64,000 nt of DNA from Asterias rubens (taxonomy: Eukaryota; Echinodermata; Asteroidea; Forcipulatida; Asteriidae): NCBI RefSeq assembly GCF_902459465.1, contig NC_047062.1, forward strand, positions 21,767,919 through 21,831,918, given 5' to 3'. Each line of letters starts with the position of its first letter. The stretch's first letter is position 1. Below the pieces are notes generated by a model. That model was given only the letters and a program-made list of their open reading frames with translations, was not told the origin of the DNA and made no database searches. The position numbers and the translations under genes were made by a program. This document shows positions 1 through 12,780 of this stretch, in pieces.

Positions 1-2556
1 GTTCGTTTTATCATTTAAATTATGCAGACTGAAAATTTAAAACATCAGTGCCACACTTATTGAAGCTGTTTAAAGCAGAAAAAGTAGCTAAGCACAAACA
101 AATTATGCTTTCCATATTAAGGTGACTAGTTAAAATACCAAGCAACAACCGCAGATAAAGCTGTGACAGCTGCTAATGCTGGCGCAGTGCCATCACCCTT
201 AATTCAGTCAAAATTAAAGACTTTTTTTTTTACCCAAGTTATTCTGACTATGTCAAATCAACTCACTAATGCTAGGATGTTGTTCATACATTGTAGATGA
301 CACTATTTTCTATTTATGAAAGCAATGACTGTAAAAGCATCTGTAAAGAAGATATAAGAGAATAACTTAATAATGCTTTTTAAAGACAGTAATACTTTTA
401 AAAGCGAGAGTCTTGTTAGTATGTGTAAGAAGTCTCAACTGTATACAACCTGTTCAGATTATGTTTTAAAAACTTGCTTTTATAGTGCTTTTTATTAGTG
501 AATTTGTTCAAAACATATTGACATAAAGGGCTCGAGGGGACAGGAAATATTAATTGGCTTTTTTCAATCTACATTAAATTTACCATTGAATTTGTACCCC
601 CCCCCAAAAAAAAAAAAAAAATACAAAATAAGTTAACTACCAGTTGAATAGTTTCATTTATGTATGGCCTATTTGAATCACAATGTAGATTATCACAATT
701 TAAACAAAAGTAAAGAAAATATCTATGATGGTTGTTAGTATTTAAGATGTCTGTCTAGTGGTATTCTGGAAGATGATCTTTGGATGGTTCGCACATCATT
801 GTTAGAGCTTGTGAAATTAAATTAATTGTGAATTGTGATATATAAGGAGTTTTGTCTCAAAAAAGCATTATGATGTAATTTTTAATATACATACAAATGT
901 ACATGCAGTGCTTTTGGATTAAGGAAGGTATGATATTTTAGCATCCTTCTGTGAACTTCTTCTCATCGTTTTAAAAATATGAACAAAACAGGAAAATACT
1001 TTGTATTCAAAACGGTTGCATTTCATCAAATACAAAGCTTTCAATTCCTTTGGGCCTCACAAAATAATGAAGGAATTATGATACAGGGATCTTTTCTCAA
1101 CCTACAGGTTCATAAAAAGCTATGATACAAACATGTCAACAATTTTGTTTTCATGTCAAACAATTTTTTTAAAAACTTATCACTGAATCAAATCCCAGCT
1201 TTCATTCCAGATCCTTATTTAACTGAAATCTATTTTTTCCACCAACTGCAACCACCTGGGATACATGTATTAGGTTCAAAAATCTGAGTCACTTACACTG
1301 TAAAAACTTTATAGTTTACTAGTGTGATACTGAGCGGCACTAAATCCAAAACAAATTACAGTATGCGAATTCCCAGAGATGTACAAACATTATAAATCCC
1401 TACTGCTTTTAAATTGCACGCATAGTTTATTTTAAACAAATACTCTGTGACGTAAATCAGCTTTGTGAAATGAAAACGAAGAACAATTTTGGCTTGTCTT
1501 GTATAAAATGTAGGTAGCCGAGTTGAGCTGAGGATAATGATATTTAATTTGTTGACTATGAGCATTGTTGCAACCCCCTTCTTTATTGAACAGCTCACCC
1601 TTTAGACTCATGAAGATGAATGTTTATTTTTATTTTCTGGACTGCAAACTGACCTATGTCGCGACCTGACATCCTTGATGAGAGATCAGAGAATTTGGAG
1701 TTTCAAATTAAAAGGGTGTTTGTTACTTTGATTGCATAGTCCGAACTGGTAATACAAACCATTCAAATATGAGTAAAATAAATAGGGCATTCACATAAAT
1801 AGGGCAAATAGGGCATACAAATATCTCTTTATTGTAGTATTGATATTATGATTGAGCATCTGACACTTGTTGAAATGTCAAATTAGTTGCGTTGGTTCTT
1901 TTCTCAAAAGCCCCTAAATAACATCAGTTAATCTTATAATCTAAAATTAAATTTATTGTACTGAAAAGTCACCCAAATATCAGTAGATTTCTTTTGACGG
2001 GAAAATTTTTACCGAAATAGCCACATTTGAGAAAACAATGGATAATTTGATATTTTTGAACAAATAATATAAATTCAGACATGGCCTTTTTATGTTTGAT
2101 GGAACTAAACACTCAGATTTGAAAACTGTTGAAATCACCCGTGGTGCCCCAATGACAACGACCAACAGGGTTGTGGGATAGTTGAGGTACGGTGAAATGA
2201 AGTGTTTGCCTTATTTTTCAATTTAAACTATCAATATTTCACTCAACTGAATGTTTAGTTCATCGATTTGAAACCTTTTTTGTGAGACGAGTAGGCTTTC
2301 AAAAATGTTCCTTCTAGACGAACTTAATTCCTTTCTTACTGTTCCAATTTCAAGTGTTTGTCTTGGGTTTTGGGGGTGGGTTTTTTTTTTTCACAAGAAA
2401 AACACAGAAACTCTTAAGAGATGGCAGTTATAATGTCAATGACCACAAACTAGATTGTGAATTCTTGTTATTTGTTTAACTGCACTAACGATTACCTGAT
2501 TCATGAATATTTCTTACAAGGTTTTCCGTTTGTTTTGTTTTTGTGTTTTTGCACAG
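1..2556. other. Noncoding 5' region, probably an upstream syntaxin-5 intron
   Basis: No convincing exon is visible. The exon at 2557 starts with the last two bases of a codon, so at least one upstream coding exon exists, but I find nothing here resembling the N-terminal part of syntaxin-5; those exons probably lie before the window. The stretch is AT-rich, with a C-run/A-run junction at about 597-620. Around 60-170, words such as GCTAAGCAC and TTATGCTT resemble repeat family F, but too weakly to call firmly. Confidence 0.5.
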
Positions 2557-5500
2557 TGGCCAAGAGGAAATCTCTATTTGACGATAAATCGATCGAAATC
2601 CAGGAATTGACGTATATAATTAAACAAGATATCAACAGCCTTAACAAACAGATTGGTCAGCTACAACAGGTGAGTCATTGTAAACTATCTATTGAGCTGA
2701 AAAGTACAAGGTGTACCATTAACTTAAGGGTAGAGAACCTTGTACATGTACATGCAGTGGTTTTGTAACACGAACATTGTACTTTGTACCATTTTTGCAC
2801 TGTAATGTTGTGCACTGATGAAAAACAAAACGCATCTTGTGGACATTTTTGTTTTCCTGTCTTTTGATTTGGCTACATGTACAAACGTAAGAAGGAATTA
2901 TTGCAATACATGTCCATTTACTGTTATTCTTGAACCAGGAAAAGTGTTTAAGTGTTTTTATTGGCTAATGTACTGAGTAGAGTACAGTGTATGTTACATT
3001 TATCTTGTGCACATGTGTACATCAAATATTTTTTAAGGTGTGACATTTTTAACTTCAGCCTCCGGGCTACCTTTAAAGAAGTGATTGTGTCAATCCAAGT
3101 GAACTTTCAGTTTGGTAATTCAAACAATTTGATTTAAATAAATCACAAATATAAAATGTTTTGTTACCCTTTTAAAATGCTGTATGCATGCCATAAATAT
3201 GTACAATGTATGATGGATTGTTAACTAAGATGTGATGATGTAAAAGTCAAAACTTGCATGAAAGTAAACGGCAAGCAAGGGGGATATTTTTAGCTCAATC
3301 CAACAATATTCAACCTACACACTATTATGCTATGCGCACTTGAACTTAAAGAATTGTTATGCTCTCAAAACGAGGCGTCGAAAAAAGATAAGAAAAATTT
3401 AAGTTCCCGGCAGCTGTCAATAACCCCTTTACCCAGGTGCAAGGGGTTCATGAGAAGTAGATTATTTCAATGCCCTGGAAAAGTATTTAAGATGACCTGG
3501 CTGACTGGAAGGTCATGAAAAGGTCGTGGAATATGAGCCATGTAAGCCACTGAATCCCTCTGTGGTATCAATCTGTTTGCTCATTTATACCTCTGTAATG
3601 CCACCCGGACTCTAAGAACAAAGATATCAGTTACTACTGTGAGTTGTGTGTAAACAAAGTGGGCGGATCTCAAGTAAGGGCACGCTGGCTTTAAAGGCCC
3701 TGGACACCTTTGGTCATTGTCAAAGAGCAGTTTTCTTACTTAACAAATCTGAGAACATTTTAGCTCAATCGGTTATCGAAGTTGCAAGAGAATAATAGAA
3801 AGAACACCCTTGTTGGACAAATTGGTACGCCTCAAGGTGCCTGAGAATGGCTTCAGGCCTGAATGAAGTCTTTCTCAGATTCAAATATTTGAGTGAGAAA
3901 ATACCTTTTTCTCAAAAGCTACGTTACTTCTGAGGGAGTAATTTCTAACAATGTTTTAAAATATCAACAGCTCTCCGTTGCTCGTTACCATTCAAGCTTT
4001 TATGCTCGGTTAAAATTTTCTATCATTACCAAACTAGTCCGGTGGGGTGCCTCTAAAGGGAGGGTATACCTTTGGTAATTACTCCAAAACAACGTAAAGA
4101 CAGTGGACATTATTGGTAATCACTCAAAATAATTATTAGCATAAAACCTTACTTGGTGAATAGTAATGGGGAGAGGTTGATAGTACATGTATAAAACATT
4201 GTGAGAAACGGCTCCCTCTGAAGTAATGTAGTTTTCAAGAAAGAAGTCATTTTACACGAATTTGATTTCGATACCTCAGATTTAGAAATTTAGGTCGCGA
4301 AATCAAGCATTTGAAAGCACACAACTTTATGTGACAAGGGTGTTTTGTTCTTTCATTAATACTCGCAACTTCGACAACCGAATGAGCTCAAATTTTCACA
4401 GGTTTGTTATTTTATGCATATGTTGAGATGCACCAAGTGTGAAGACTGGTCTTTGACAATTACCAATAGTGTCCATTGTCTTTAAAACTAACTTCATAAG
4501 AAGCACGGCAGCTGTTGATGAGAACTGATTCCCGCCAAAGGAATGTGGTTTGAGAGAAGGGGATTGAAAAAGAATTCAATCTGAGAACATTTCTGCATGA
4601 AACGTTTCTCTAACAGTGTATTCCAATTACGGATAATTCTTCCTGCGTGAATATAATAACTGCTCCAGATTTTCTGCAATATCTCAAACCTTTTGAAATG
4701 AAATTTTCACAGGTTAGTTTTGTTGTACATCTCCATTTGTATAGTTAAACAATCAGTTAGAAACCCAAAGGTATACCAGCGCCTTTAACCCAAAAGTATA
4801 TGACAAGTTTATGAATTTTTGTAAACCTAATTTAAAATAAAAAAACTCTAACAAGTCTTAGGTCTCTATTACAATTTTTGTTATTCAGTTTACAAAAATT
4901 AATATACTTTCGTCTGGTGTTAGATATCCTTCACTTACATTCATTTATGAACCATATCAATCTATGCAAACAGTGACTACTCACACCTAATCCGCACTTG
5001 TTATTAGTAAACGCAAAAATTTTCTGTTTCGATACCTTTATTTCTTGGGTTGTTTTTTGGAAAACTCTGAATGATTTTGAATAGTTAGATCGGGCGATTC
5101 CTCAGGGTGTGCGATGTTCACAAAGCCCAAAAGTACAAGCACCGAGACGGGGAGAAGTTTCCTTTTCTTCCGGGGCATATTTACACACCCCCGGAAGATG
5201 TCTTTCGATTTTGCCTCAACTGTATCTCCATCAATAACTACTCTTTACAATGTGCATGATCTTACATTGCATGTTCCCTCCCAACCGATTTTTGAGAAGA
5301 AGAAAAATACAACAAAAGGATTTGAGGCTATTTATCTCGGATTGGCACTGTATAGCATTACAATGTACTTCCTGCCATTGTATCGAACACATGAATACCA
5401 GAATCAAATAAAAAAACCATCATACGATACCCGCGGGTTAAGAGCTACCATTACGTACTAAAATTACAACGTATTATGGGCAACTGAAAGGCACGATGTC

Positions 5501-8500
5501 GCCTAATCAGAAAATTGATTGTCCGGTTTTTATCAAATTTGCAAGCCGATAGGATTCGTAGAAGACGTATTGTGTCACTTTGTGGGTGGATGGAGACATG
5601 TTGACACTTTTTTTATTTTTTTGCACCACATGTGTAGGCGTTAAGGAGGGAGGGAGACTGTTGATTTTGTTCTTATCTAATAAAACTGATTTTCTTCACT
5701 GAAACTTTCAAGTGCTGTTTTCATATGTGTTATTATTTTTTAAAGACAGATGCCCATCAATCAAATCCTATCAGAACTTGAGATATAATTTCACCTTGCA
5801 ATATATTTCATCTCTCTCTTTCTCTCACTTTCGTTTTGTATCAAAGGTTGTCCGGCAGAGAAATTCCCAAAATGGACGCCATATGCAAACACATTCCAAT
5901 ACAGTGGTATTGGCCCTGCAATCCAAACTGGCCAACATGTCCAATGACTTCAAGACAGTACTGGAAGTCCGAACACAGGTAAACAACAACAACAACAACA
6001 GCACAACGACACTCTAGAACATGATCTTGTTACCGATTGGCATGACTAATGATTCTTGTTTAGTAGCAACAATAGGGCCAGTTAGTTGCTCTTAATTAAA
6101 GCTTTCACTATTTAGCATCCAAGTCCGTTAAAAACTAAACCAAAACTGAAGTTAAAAGAAACTTTGTGCAGCTCTGGAGTAACCAACTGAAAAGAGCACA
6201 TTTAGCAAAAACAATATGTTGGTGTGGATTCTGGATGACATTAAACTTTCACTTCTAAGGGCAATCTCAAGGCATCCAAACAGATCCATATTTTTTTCAA
6301 TCAGCGTAATCGCTTTCTCTCTCATTTCCCCTCGGTTCTTATTCCCAAAATTCTGAAACTCCTTTGTGTTCCGTTAATAGAATTTGAAAGATCAGAAGGA
6401 CAGGAGAGAGCAGTTCTCACAAGGTCCAATCGCCTCAAGTCTGCCACCATCTGCCATGAGTGCCTCCGGTAAGTGACTCATCAAGGAGAACGTGTTTACA
6501 AGTTATAAAGTTCACCGTGAGCCAAAGGTTACGATGACAGGGATTCCACGAGGTGCTTTGCAGAGAATCCATAATGGACACTGCCAATTAATTAAGAAAC
6601 TTCACTTTTTACAGATTGTTTTGTCACTGTCCAGAGTTTTGTTTCTTTAATAAACACGATGATTGACACTGGCCACAATTCTCTTTTCGCGTTGGCTTTT
6701 GATTGAAGGCTTTCATTACAGAATGCCCCGCTTGGATGTTGATGTCCATTCTGCATGGAACTCTAGTGTATTGAATAGGCAGAGGAGTGTATTTTTGTAT
6801 TCAGAAAATACGATGCATACTTTTATTAAAATCAAGAGTCAATGCCCCCAACCTAATATAATACATGCATTGTACATGTTAAGTATGAAAGTGTACATTT
6901 CTATAAAGCCACTATTGAAAAATTAATAACTGTTCCATTTTACTATGCTCATTTATCCAATGAAAAGATCACTGACCTGCCAACAAGTTTAGTTACACTT
7001 CATAGTGTTATACCTAGTCATATGGTGTGACCTCTTGGGACTTTTCTTACCATTTTGTCATTGAAAGTGATCTCTCCTCTACTCCCTTCATTAAAAAGTC
7101 ACACAGAGCCCAGAACGTCCCATCTAGTCATATGGCGTGACCTCTTGGGACTTATCTTACCATTTCTCTACTCCCTTCATTAAAAAGTCACATGGACCCT
7201 AGAACGTCCCATGTAGTCATATGGCGTGACCTCTTGGGACTTATCTTACCATTTCTCTACTCCCTTCATTAAATAGTCACATGGACCCTAGAACATCCCA
7301 TCTAGTCATATGGCGTAACCTCTTGGGACTTATCTTACCATTTCTCTACTCCCTTCATTAAAAAGTCACATGGACCCTAGAACGTCCCATCTAGTCATAT
7401 GGCGTGACCTCTTGGGACTTATCTTACCATTTCTCTACTCCCTTCATTAAAAAGTCACATGGACCCTAGAACGTCCCATCTAGTCATATGGCGTGACCTC
7501 TTGGGACTTTTGTGACCATTTGTCATCAAAGTGATCTTTTCTTTCCCTCCTTAACTAAAAAGTCACTCAGACCCAACTAAGAAGAAATGTCCTGCTATGT
7601 TTTTGTTTGTAGGGGGTTCTGTCCTTCTTCAAGAGGAGCAGAAGAATGACTTTGCCATCGACATGAGCTCTATGGACGGCCCACGACACCGCACCCAGCA
7701 GATGGCCATGGTGGAAGAACAAGACAACTATGTGAAGAATAGAGAAGAGACGATGCACAGCATTGAGAGTACGATAGTGGAGCTCAGTAGTATATTCCAG
7801 CAGCTGGCACATATGGTGAAGGAACAAGAAGAACAAGTCCAAAGGTTTGTTTAGTCTGCTTGTGTTATTTTGTTTTTTTGTTTTTTTGCCCTGACAAAAT
7901 GTACATTGTATGACCCATACACAGGCAGAGGTGTGATGTGTGTTTAGTCCGTTTTGTTACTCGCTGATATCATATATATTTGTGTGTAGAATTCAAACTG
8001 CTTCTAGCCACCTGGCCAGCTTGGTGGTCTAGTAGTAAAACATCTGCTCCAGCCTAGCAAAGGTCATGGGTTTGAATCCCACCCAGGTGATTTGCGTGTG
8101 GATTCTGTATTCACGGAACTTAGAAAAGTACCAAGTGTACAGTGCTGAATACACATCGGTGTAAGGGTGAAAACAAATTGTACTTTTGTTTTTGTTATTT
8201 TGTTGGTGTTTTGGTTTTTGCCATCAACCAGACGTGTGCTGTGTTCTTGTATGTGAATGTCAATCCAACTCACCTAATGACGAGTATTAATACATGACGA
8301 TGGCACAGCCACGACCATGGCTACAATTTTAGTTGTAAAGACACCAAAGTGAACAACGGATAGTTATTGACTAACTCTTTGCAGATCTTGTATTTGACAA
8401 ACTCATGCACTTTCTATCCAACATTGACACGGAGATTGTTAATTGATATATTAATAAAATGGAGATAACTGCTACATCAGTGTTTTTCAAAGTGGGGGGG

Positions 8501-11415
8501 GGGTCTTTTATGCAATGAAACAATATACCACAAAAATGTTGTTCTCTGTTCAACTTGGACCCCACGGAGGAATTCTGTAGAAAAGGGAATACGAGAACAA
8601 CAATAGCAGGACAAACCTGATCTGTAAGGATAGAAGATGGGTGTATTTGGAGTGCAATGTATGAAAATACTGACATACATGTATCAAGTTAAACCCCCTT
8701 CCCCCTCCGTAAAAAGGGAAACCTTTTTTGTTCACTTGTTCAAGACAAGTCCAACATATTAACACAAAAATTAGTATACAATTCAAAAGTTCAATGTTTT
8801 GCAAATAAGGTTTTAGAGTTAAGAAATGGATTTATATGTAAATGGAAAACAAAAATGATTTTAAATGCCATATTATACTTTGCTAATGTGATTGCCTTAA
8901 GACCACAGAAAAGGAAATCACTTTGATTATACCGAAAAGGGACTTGACCCGAAACAAATCACCAGAATAAATGCCTTCCTTTTAAGATTACAGTGTCTTT
9001 GCTTTAATAGCAGCTGAGAGATTGGGTTTTAAGTACTGAAGCTTTACCTTTGACGTATGGACACAACAACATGTTCAGGGCTCGAATTTGGAGGGAAAAA
9101 TCCACAAGACTACAGAGAATTTGTTACAAATCCAGAATCAAAGTCAAGAACTATCTACGCAGTTTCAGATTTAAGTTGTTTTTGGAACAAGCGCTAAGGG
9201 GAGATTTATCTCATTTTTCTTATCTCATTTTTCAATACTCAAGAAAATTGAAGCGGAAAGAAATTTTAATTGTGCAGTGAGGTACTATGATTCCAAAGGC
9301 ACAAGAGCGCCAGATTTGTACGTTTGTAATTTCACTGACTCAACCCTAAAAGTATTGTCCTCTAGCCTGCGGTCCAGTGTTAAAGCCACTGGACACTATT
9401 TACTCAAAATAATTGTTAGCATAAAAAGCTACTTTGTAACGAGGAATGGAGAGCTGTTTATAAAACATTGTGACAAACGGCTCTATCTGAAGTAACAGAG
9501 TTTTCGAGAAAGAGGTAATTTCTCACTCGCATAATAAATTACCAAATTGAGCCCGAATTTTCACAGGTTTGTTATTTTATGCATATGTTGGGATACACCA
9601 AGTGAGAAGACTAGTCTTTGACAATTACCAAACGTGTTGATCACGTGCCTTTAATTTTGAGCCCTTGTAGTTGTTGCCGGGAGTCCCTCTTGACTCTTGC
9701 CTTGATTGATCTTGTACTACATACCTAGCTAAACGTTTTCACCGTGGCCAGGGGACTTGGTCTCTAGACCAGAACCTTTCAGCACTTAGTAAAGACAACT
9801 TGACATGCTGAACCTCTAGACGTTGATCAGAATAGACTGTTTGGGAGGGGAGATGGAGGGGGGGCTGGCTTTACAATACTCTATCCATCAACGCTACAAG
9901 CAAGGAATACTAGGTTAACGATGCCATATCTGGGGTAGTTATGGTACCGGTAAATATATGTTTTGAAATATTGATAACATGCATTTTATATAGCGCTTAA
10001 TACAGGGTTTATAAGCGCTGAAACATAAAAGGAATTAATGCACTAAATAAAGACCAAGATGTGTGCAGTAAAATAAAAATATAAAATTAAAAAAAGACAT
10101 GTGAATAAAGCTAGGAGGATCATCTTGGATAGTTCATAATGAATTATTATGTAAAACCTTACTGACAAATCCAATTAACTTGAGAAATATTAATGTATAT
10201 GCTGAGTGGTGTTTTTTTTAGAATCTGATAGTATTTATCCTGCCTAGAAGGCAATTATCCTGCCAACATAAATGGAAATACATAATATGTGCACAATTAT
10301 GAGCATATCCTGTGTGAATACACTTACATGTTTAAGATCAATTTAATGTACATGTCTAGGGAGACGGGTTTCATTTATTGCTGTTCTAAGAAAACCAATT
10401 GAATTTAGACAATGCCCACGCAGTGATGCTCGTGGCACTCAAATGTTATTACTTCTGATCACTGGGCCATTTAATTCATTCCTTAAAACATCTCATCTCC
10501 CTATGGGAGTATACAGCCTAAGCTAAGGTTAAATAGTAACCATGCGGATACAGTCATACATGTACGTATAAAATCCCTTTTGGGAGAAGTGTTGAATGTG
10601 AGAAAACCATCTGAACAGTATACTGTGTTATGTATCATTTTATAATCACTAGGCCCTACAAAAAGTCAGAACAAATATTTGCTTTTACAACCCAATCTAT
10701 ATTCATGTTGTCGCCACACACAAAAATAGTGTGATGATTTACGCAAAATTGGAGGATATGCACCAGAATGATTTTTAAAATGCATGCAAAGTTGTTGTTG
10801 AGGGTGTAGTCACAGAAGTAATCATTTGGAATGAACAGTGTACTCTTCTCGTCTTCAGTGCCTGTGTTGTCAAGTACGTTGAGCACTGAGCTATTTCATT
10901 TACAAAAGCCAGCTCTGCCCCTTACCAATTTACCCCTGGTTGAAGAGAAACAATTATAGTCAAATGTCTTGCTCCAGTACACAAGTGTCATGACTGGGAT
11001 TCAAAACCCACACCAGTGTTGTAGTCGTGACCCAATAGTGCAAGACCAAGACCAAAACCCGATCGAGACCCGAAGGTCGGAAACCAAGACCACAGGGTAA
11101 CGAGACCCAAGACCGACAAAACCGGTCTCGACACCTACAAAACTGACCCGCTCCCTGATGACTTAGCCACCAGAAGTTGAATCCGGTTCACTGGCTGCAA
11201 CTACACAATGTTCAGCTGTGTAAAATAATTACAATATATTCTCCTTATCTTTCAGGATCGACAACAACATAGAGGACACGACCTTGAACGTGGAGGCAGC
11301 TCATGGGGAGATTCTCAAGTATTTCCAGTCGGTCACCTCAAACAGATGGCTCATGGTCAAGGTGTTCATTGTACTCATAGTCTTCTTTGTTATATTCGTC
11401 GTCTTCTTGGCCTGA
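2557..11415 (+). CDS. STX5: Syntaxin-5 (Golgi/ER Qa-SNARE), 3' five exons, 5'-partial
   Basis: Exons: 2557-2669, 5847-5978, 6381-6468, 7613-7844, 11256-11415 (TGA at 11413-11415). All junctions are GT/AG and the phases fit (0, 0, 1, then 2 bases before the last junction). The reading resembles vertebrate syntaxin-5 throughout: a start with AKRKSLFDDK and ELTYIIKQDINSLNKQI, then GRHMQTHSNTVV and SNDFKTVLEVRT in exon 2, a short linker in exon 3, and the SNARE motif across exons 4-5 with STIVELSSIFQQLAHMV. The glutamine in FQQLA is at the ionic zero layer. LKYFQSVTSNRWLMVK leads into a C-terminal membrane anchor ending FVIFVVFLA. Known family role: a tail-anchored Qa-SNARE for ER-to-Golgi and intra-Golgi fusion. 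The first base of the initial codon comes from an exon outside the window, so the N-terminal regulatory part is missing here. Introns hold repeats A, B, a SINE and an 89-bp tandem array. Confidence 0.95.
3691..4058 (-). repeat. Family A terminal-inverted-repeat element
   Basis: Begins TTAAAGGCCCTGGACACC and ends near GGTGCCTCTAAAGG. The interior carries, on the minus strand, the family's conserved blocks (GTTGCAAGAGAATAAT and CAACAGCTCTCCGTTGCTCG seen on +). It abuts the family B element at about 4053 and lies in syntaxin-5 intron 1 as seen here. Confidence 0.7.
4053..4788 (+). repeat. Family B element, interrupted by a family A element
   Basis: The left end TAAAGGGAGGGTATACCTTTGG and the right end CCAAAGGTATACCAGCGCCTTTAA form inverted termini. 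The interior after 4487 (TTCTTCCTGCGTGAATATAATAACTG and the TTTTGAAATGAAATTTTCACA block) matches the element at 12372-12760. A family A copy sits near its left end, so B was in place first. Confidence 0.65.
4095..4486 (+). repeat. Family A element nested in family B
   Basis: Runs from TAAAGACAGTGGACATTATTGG to CCAATAGTGTCCATTGTCTTTAA, with the typical interior: CATTGTGAGAAACGGCTCCC, CTCGCAACTTCGACAACCGA, TTTTATGCATATGTTGAGAT. Confidence 0.75.
7015..7580 (+). repeat. 89-bp tandem repeat array in a syntaxin-5 intron
   Basis: Units begin TAGTCATATGGCGTGACCTC at 7015, 7125, 7214, 7303, 7392 and 7481. Four successive spacings are exactly 89 bp; the first unit is 110 bp and carries extra sequence. 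Units end with AAAAAGTCACATGGACCCTAGAACGTCCCAT or a variant. The degenerate last unit stops only about 30 bp before the exon 4 acceptor at 7611-7612. Confidence 0.9.
8011..8195 (+). repeat. tRNA-derived SINE
   Basis: The tRNA-like head has an A-box-like GGTGGTCTAGTAGT and a B-box-like GGGTTTGAATCCC. The tail (AAAGTACCAAGTGTACAGTG, then ACACATCGGTGTAAGGGTGA) is shared with the SINE pair at 16352-16668. It lies in the last syntaxin-5 intron. Confidence 0.75.
9380..9654 (+). repeat. Family A element, internally deleted
   Basis: Starts TTAAAGCCACTGGACACTAT and ends CAATTACCAAACGTG...GTGCCTTTAA. At about 275 bp it lacks much of the middle seen in full copies of about 370 bp. In the last syntaxin-5 intron. 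Confidence 0.7.
9655..11255. other. Last intron of syntaxin-5, remainder
   Basis: AT-rich noncoding sequence. At 11030-11130 there is a purine/GACC-rich stretch with repeated GAGACC and AAGACC words, and its complement-like counterpart (GGTCTCGG words) occurs at 15015-15080. No exon was recognised. Confidence 0.45.
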
Positions 11416-11567
11416 GAAAGCTAAGAATAATATAATCTTTTGAACCATCAGAATCTCATAAACAACCCTCGACCCCACCCGCCTTTATCATTCAGACTCT
11501 ATCCATGACTGGAACCATGTCAACATAGGCTGTTGGTCTTTGTGTCTCTTTAAACATGTTCACTACA

Positions 11568-11930
11568 TGTACTCATCACCTTCTACGTTATTTTTGTCGT
11601 ATTCTTGGCCTGAGAAAGCTAAGAGGTATTCCTTTGAACCATCAGAATCTTCAAAAACACCCCTGCCCCCACCTGCTTTTTTCATTCAGCAGGCCTGATT
11701 CTTCACGGAGGCAACAAAGGCGTTTGCCTCCAAGGAGTCTATGGACCCTGGCCATTGCCTTGGTGCCCTTGAAATGCTCTGACAGTAGAAGCTTACAATT
11801 TCCTCGTAGGGTGCCCTTTACCAAGGAGAAAACGCCTTGGTGTCCTTGCCCTTTCATAAACAGACTGATCCACGACTGGGGCCCATGCATGAAACACAGG
11901 CTGTTGCCCTGGGCTTGGTCTTTAGGTCCC
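11568..11930 (+). pseudogene. Duplicated 3' end of the syntaxin-5 last exon
   Basis: Copies 11370-11555 with a period of 198 bp. At 11569-11610 it still reads 14 codons of the membrane anchor in frame (VLITFYVIFVVFLA versus VLIVFFVIFVVFLA), followed by TGA at 11611-11613. The match continues into 3' UTR (TGAACCATCAGAATC, CCCCACC, CATTCAG), and after an inserted element at about 11691-11865 it resumes with CAGACTGATCCACGACTGG. No acceptor is evident just upstream, so it is probably not used as an exon. Confidence 0.75.
11691..11865 (-). repeat. CAGGCCTG-bounded interspersed element
   Basis: Starts CAGGCCTGATTCTTCACGGAGGC and carries GCCTCC, GGTGCCC and CCAAGGAGAAAA words. The same element appears in the opposite orientation at 14759, 54505 and 61314. 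It sits inside the duplicated syntaxin-5 tail; CAG flanks both sides, a possible short target duplication. Confidence 0.7.
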
Positions 11931-12371
11931 ATAGGCTCTTTGAGTTACTAATGGCATTGCCCTTGCGTCACAGGTTGTGGTTTAGACCATACATGCATAA
12001 ATACAATTTCAGGCCATTTTTAAAAAAGATTTTGAGAATTTAAAAGGACAACTGTCTTTGTATTTTTTCATTGTCTCATTCTGCTTACTTCCAGATCCCC
12101 CACCCCCATTCCCAAGTGTTTTGTTGTTTTAAACTGTTATTTGTTATGTTATCATGTAGAATATTTTAAATAATATATTATTAAAATTTAGGGATTGCAA
12201 TGGCAGGGAATCTTGTGGGCTAATATAATGACTTCAGCTTACTCATAAATGTGGAAGGAAAACAAGAAAAGCTCATAATTCCACACTACCCACCACCTGT
12301 GTACAAGCGTACTGGCAACAGACAGCCAGAGACAAAACAGAAGTTGTTGACTTCTGTCGAACAGTGTTTCA

Positions 12372-12760
12372 TTAAAGGGAAGGCATACGTTTGGTTATCA
12401 CTCCTAAATTTAATGGCATTAAGCATTTACTTGGTTTGAAGCCTACAGCAACTTTCGATAGTATAAAGCTTTGTGAGAAACATTTCACTTTAAAGTCATG
12501 TGGTATTGTAAAAAGATGTCAGTTTTAATGCCCCGATGGTTGAATCTGGGAAGAGTAATTATCCGTAATTCTTCTCAGATTGTGTATTCCTATTAGGGGT
12601 TATTCTTCCTGCATGGACATAATCGCTCCGGATTTTCGGCGATATCTAAAAACCTGACCACCTTTTGAAATGAAATTATCACACATTAGTTTTATTGTAT
12701 ACATCTACGTTTATATAATATTAAAAAAATCGAACGATTCCAAAAACCAAAGGTATACTC
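12372..12760 (+). repeat. Family B element
   Basis: Starts TTAAAGGGAAGGCATACGTTTGG and ends CCAAAGGTATACTC. The interior shares TTCTTCCTGCATGGACATAA and CACCTTTTGAAATGAAATTA with the copy at 4053-4788. Confidence 0.7.
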
Positions 12761-12780
12761 TTACTTCTTGAGCAATTGTG

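Larger units (their letters stand above)
11416..12185 (+). other. Syntaxin-5 3' untranslated region, probable
   Basis: Follows the TGA at 11413. It contains a tandem duplicate of the end of the last exon and a CAGGCCTG-bounded insertion. The first candidate polyadenylation signal I see is ATTAAA at 12180-12185, after an AT-rich run; the true end is not determined. Confidence 0.35.

Noticed and set aside
5114..5461. Open frame of 115 codons on + inside a syntaxin-5 intron
   Set aside because: No similarity to syntaxins, no splice sites that fit, no domain.
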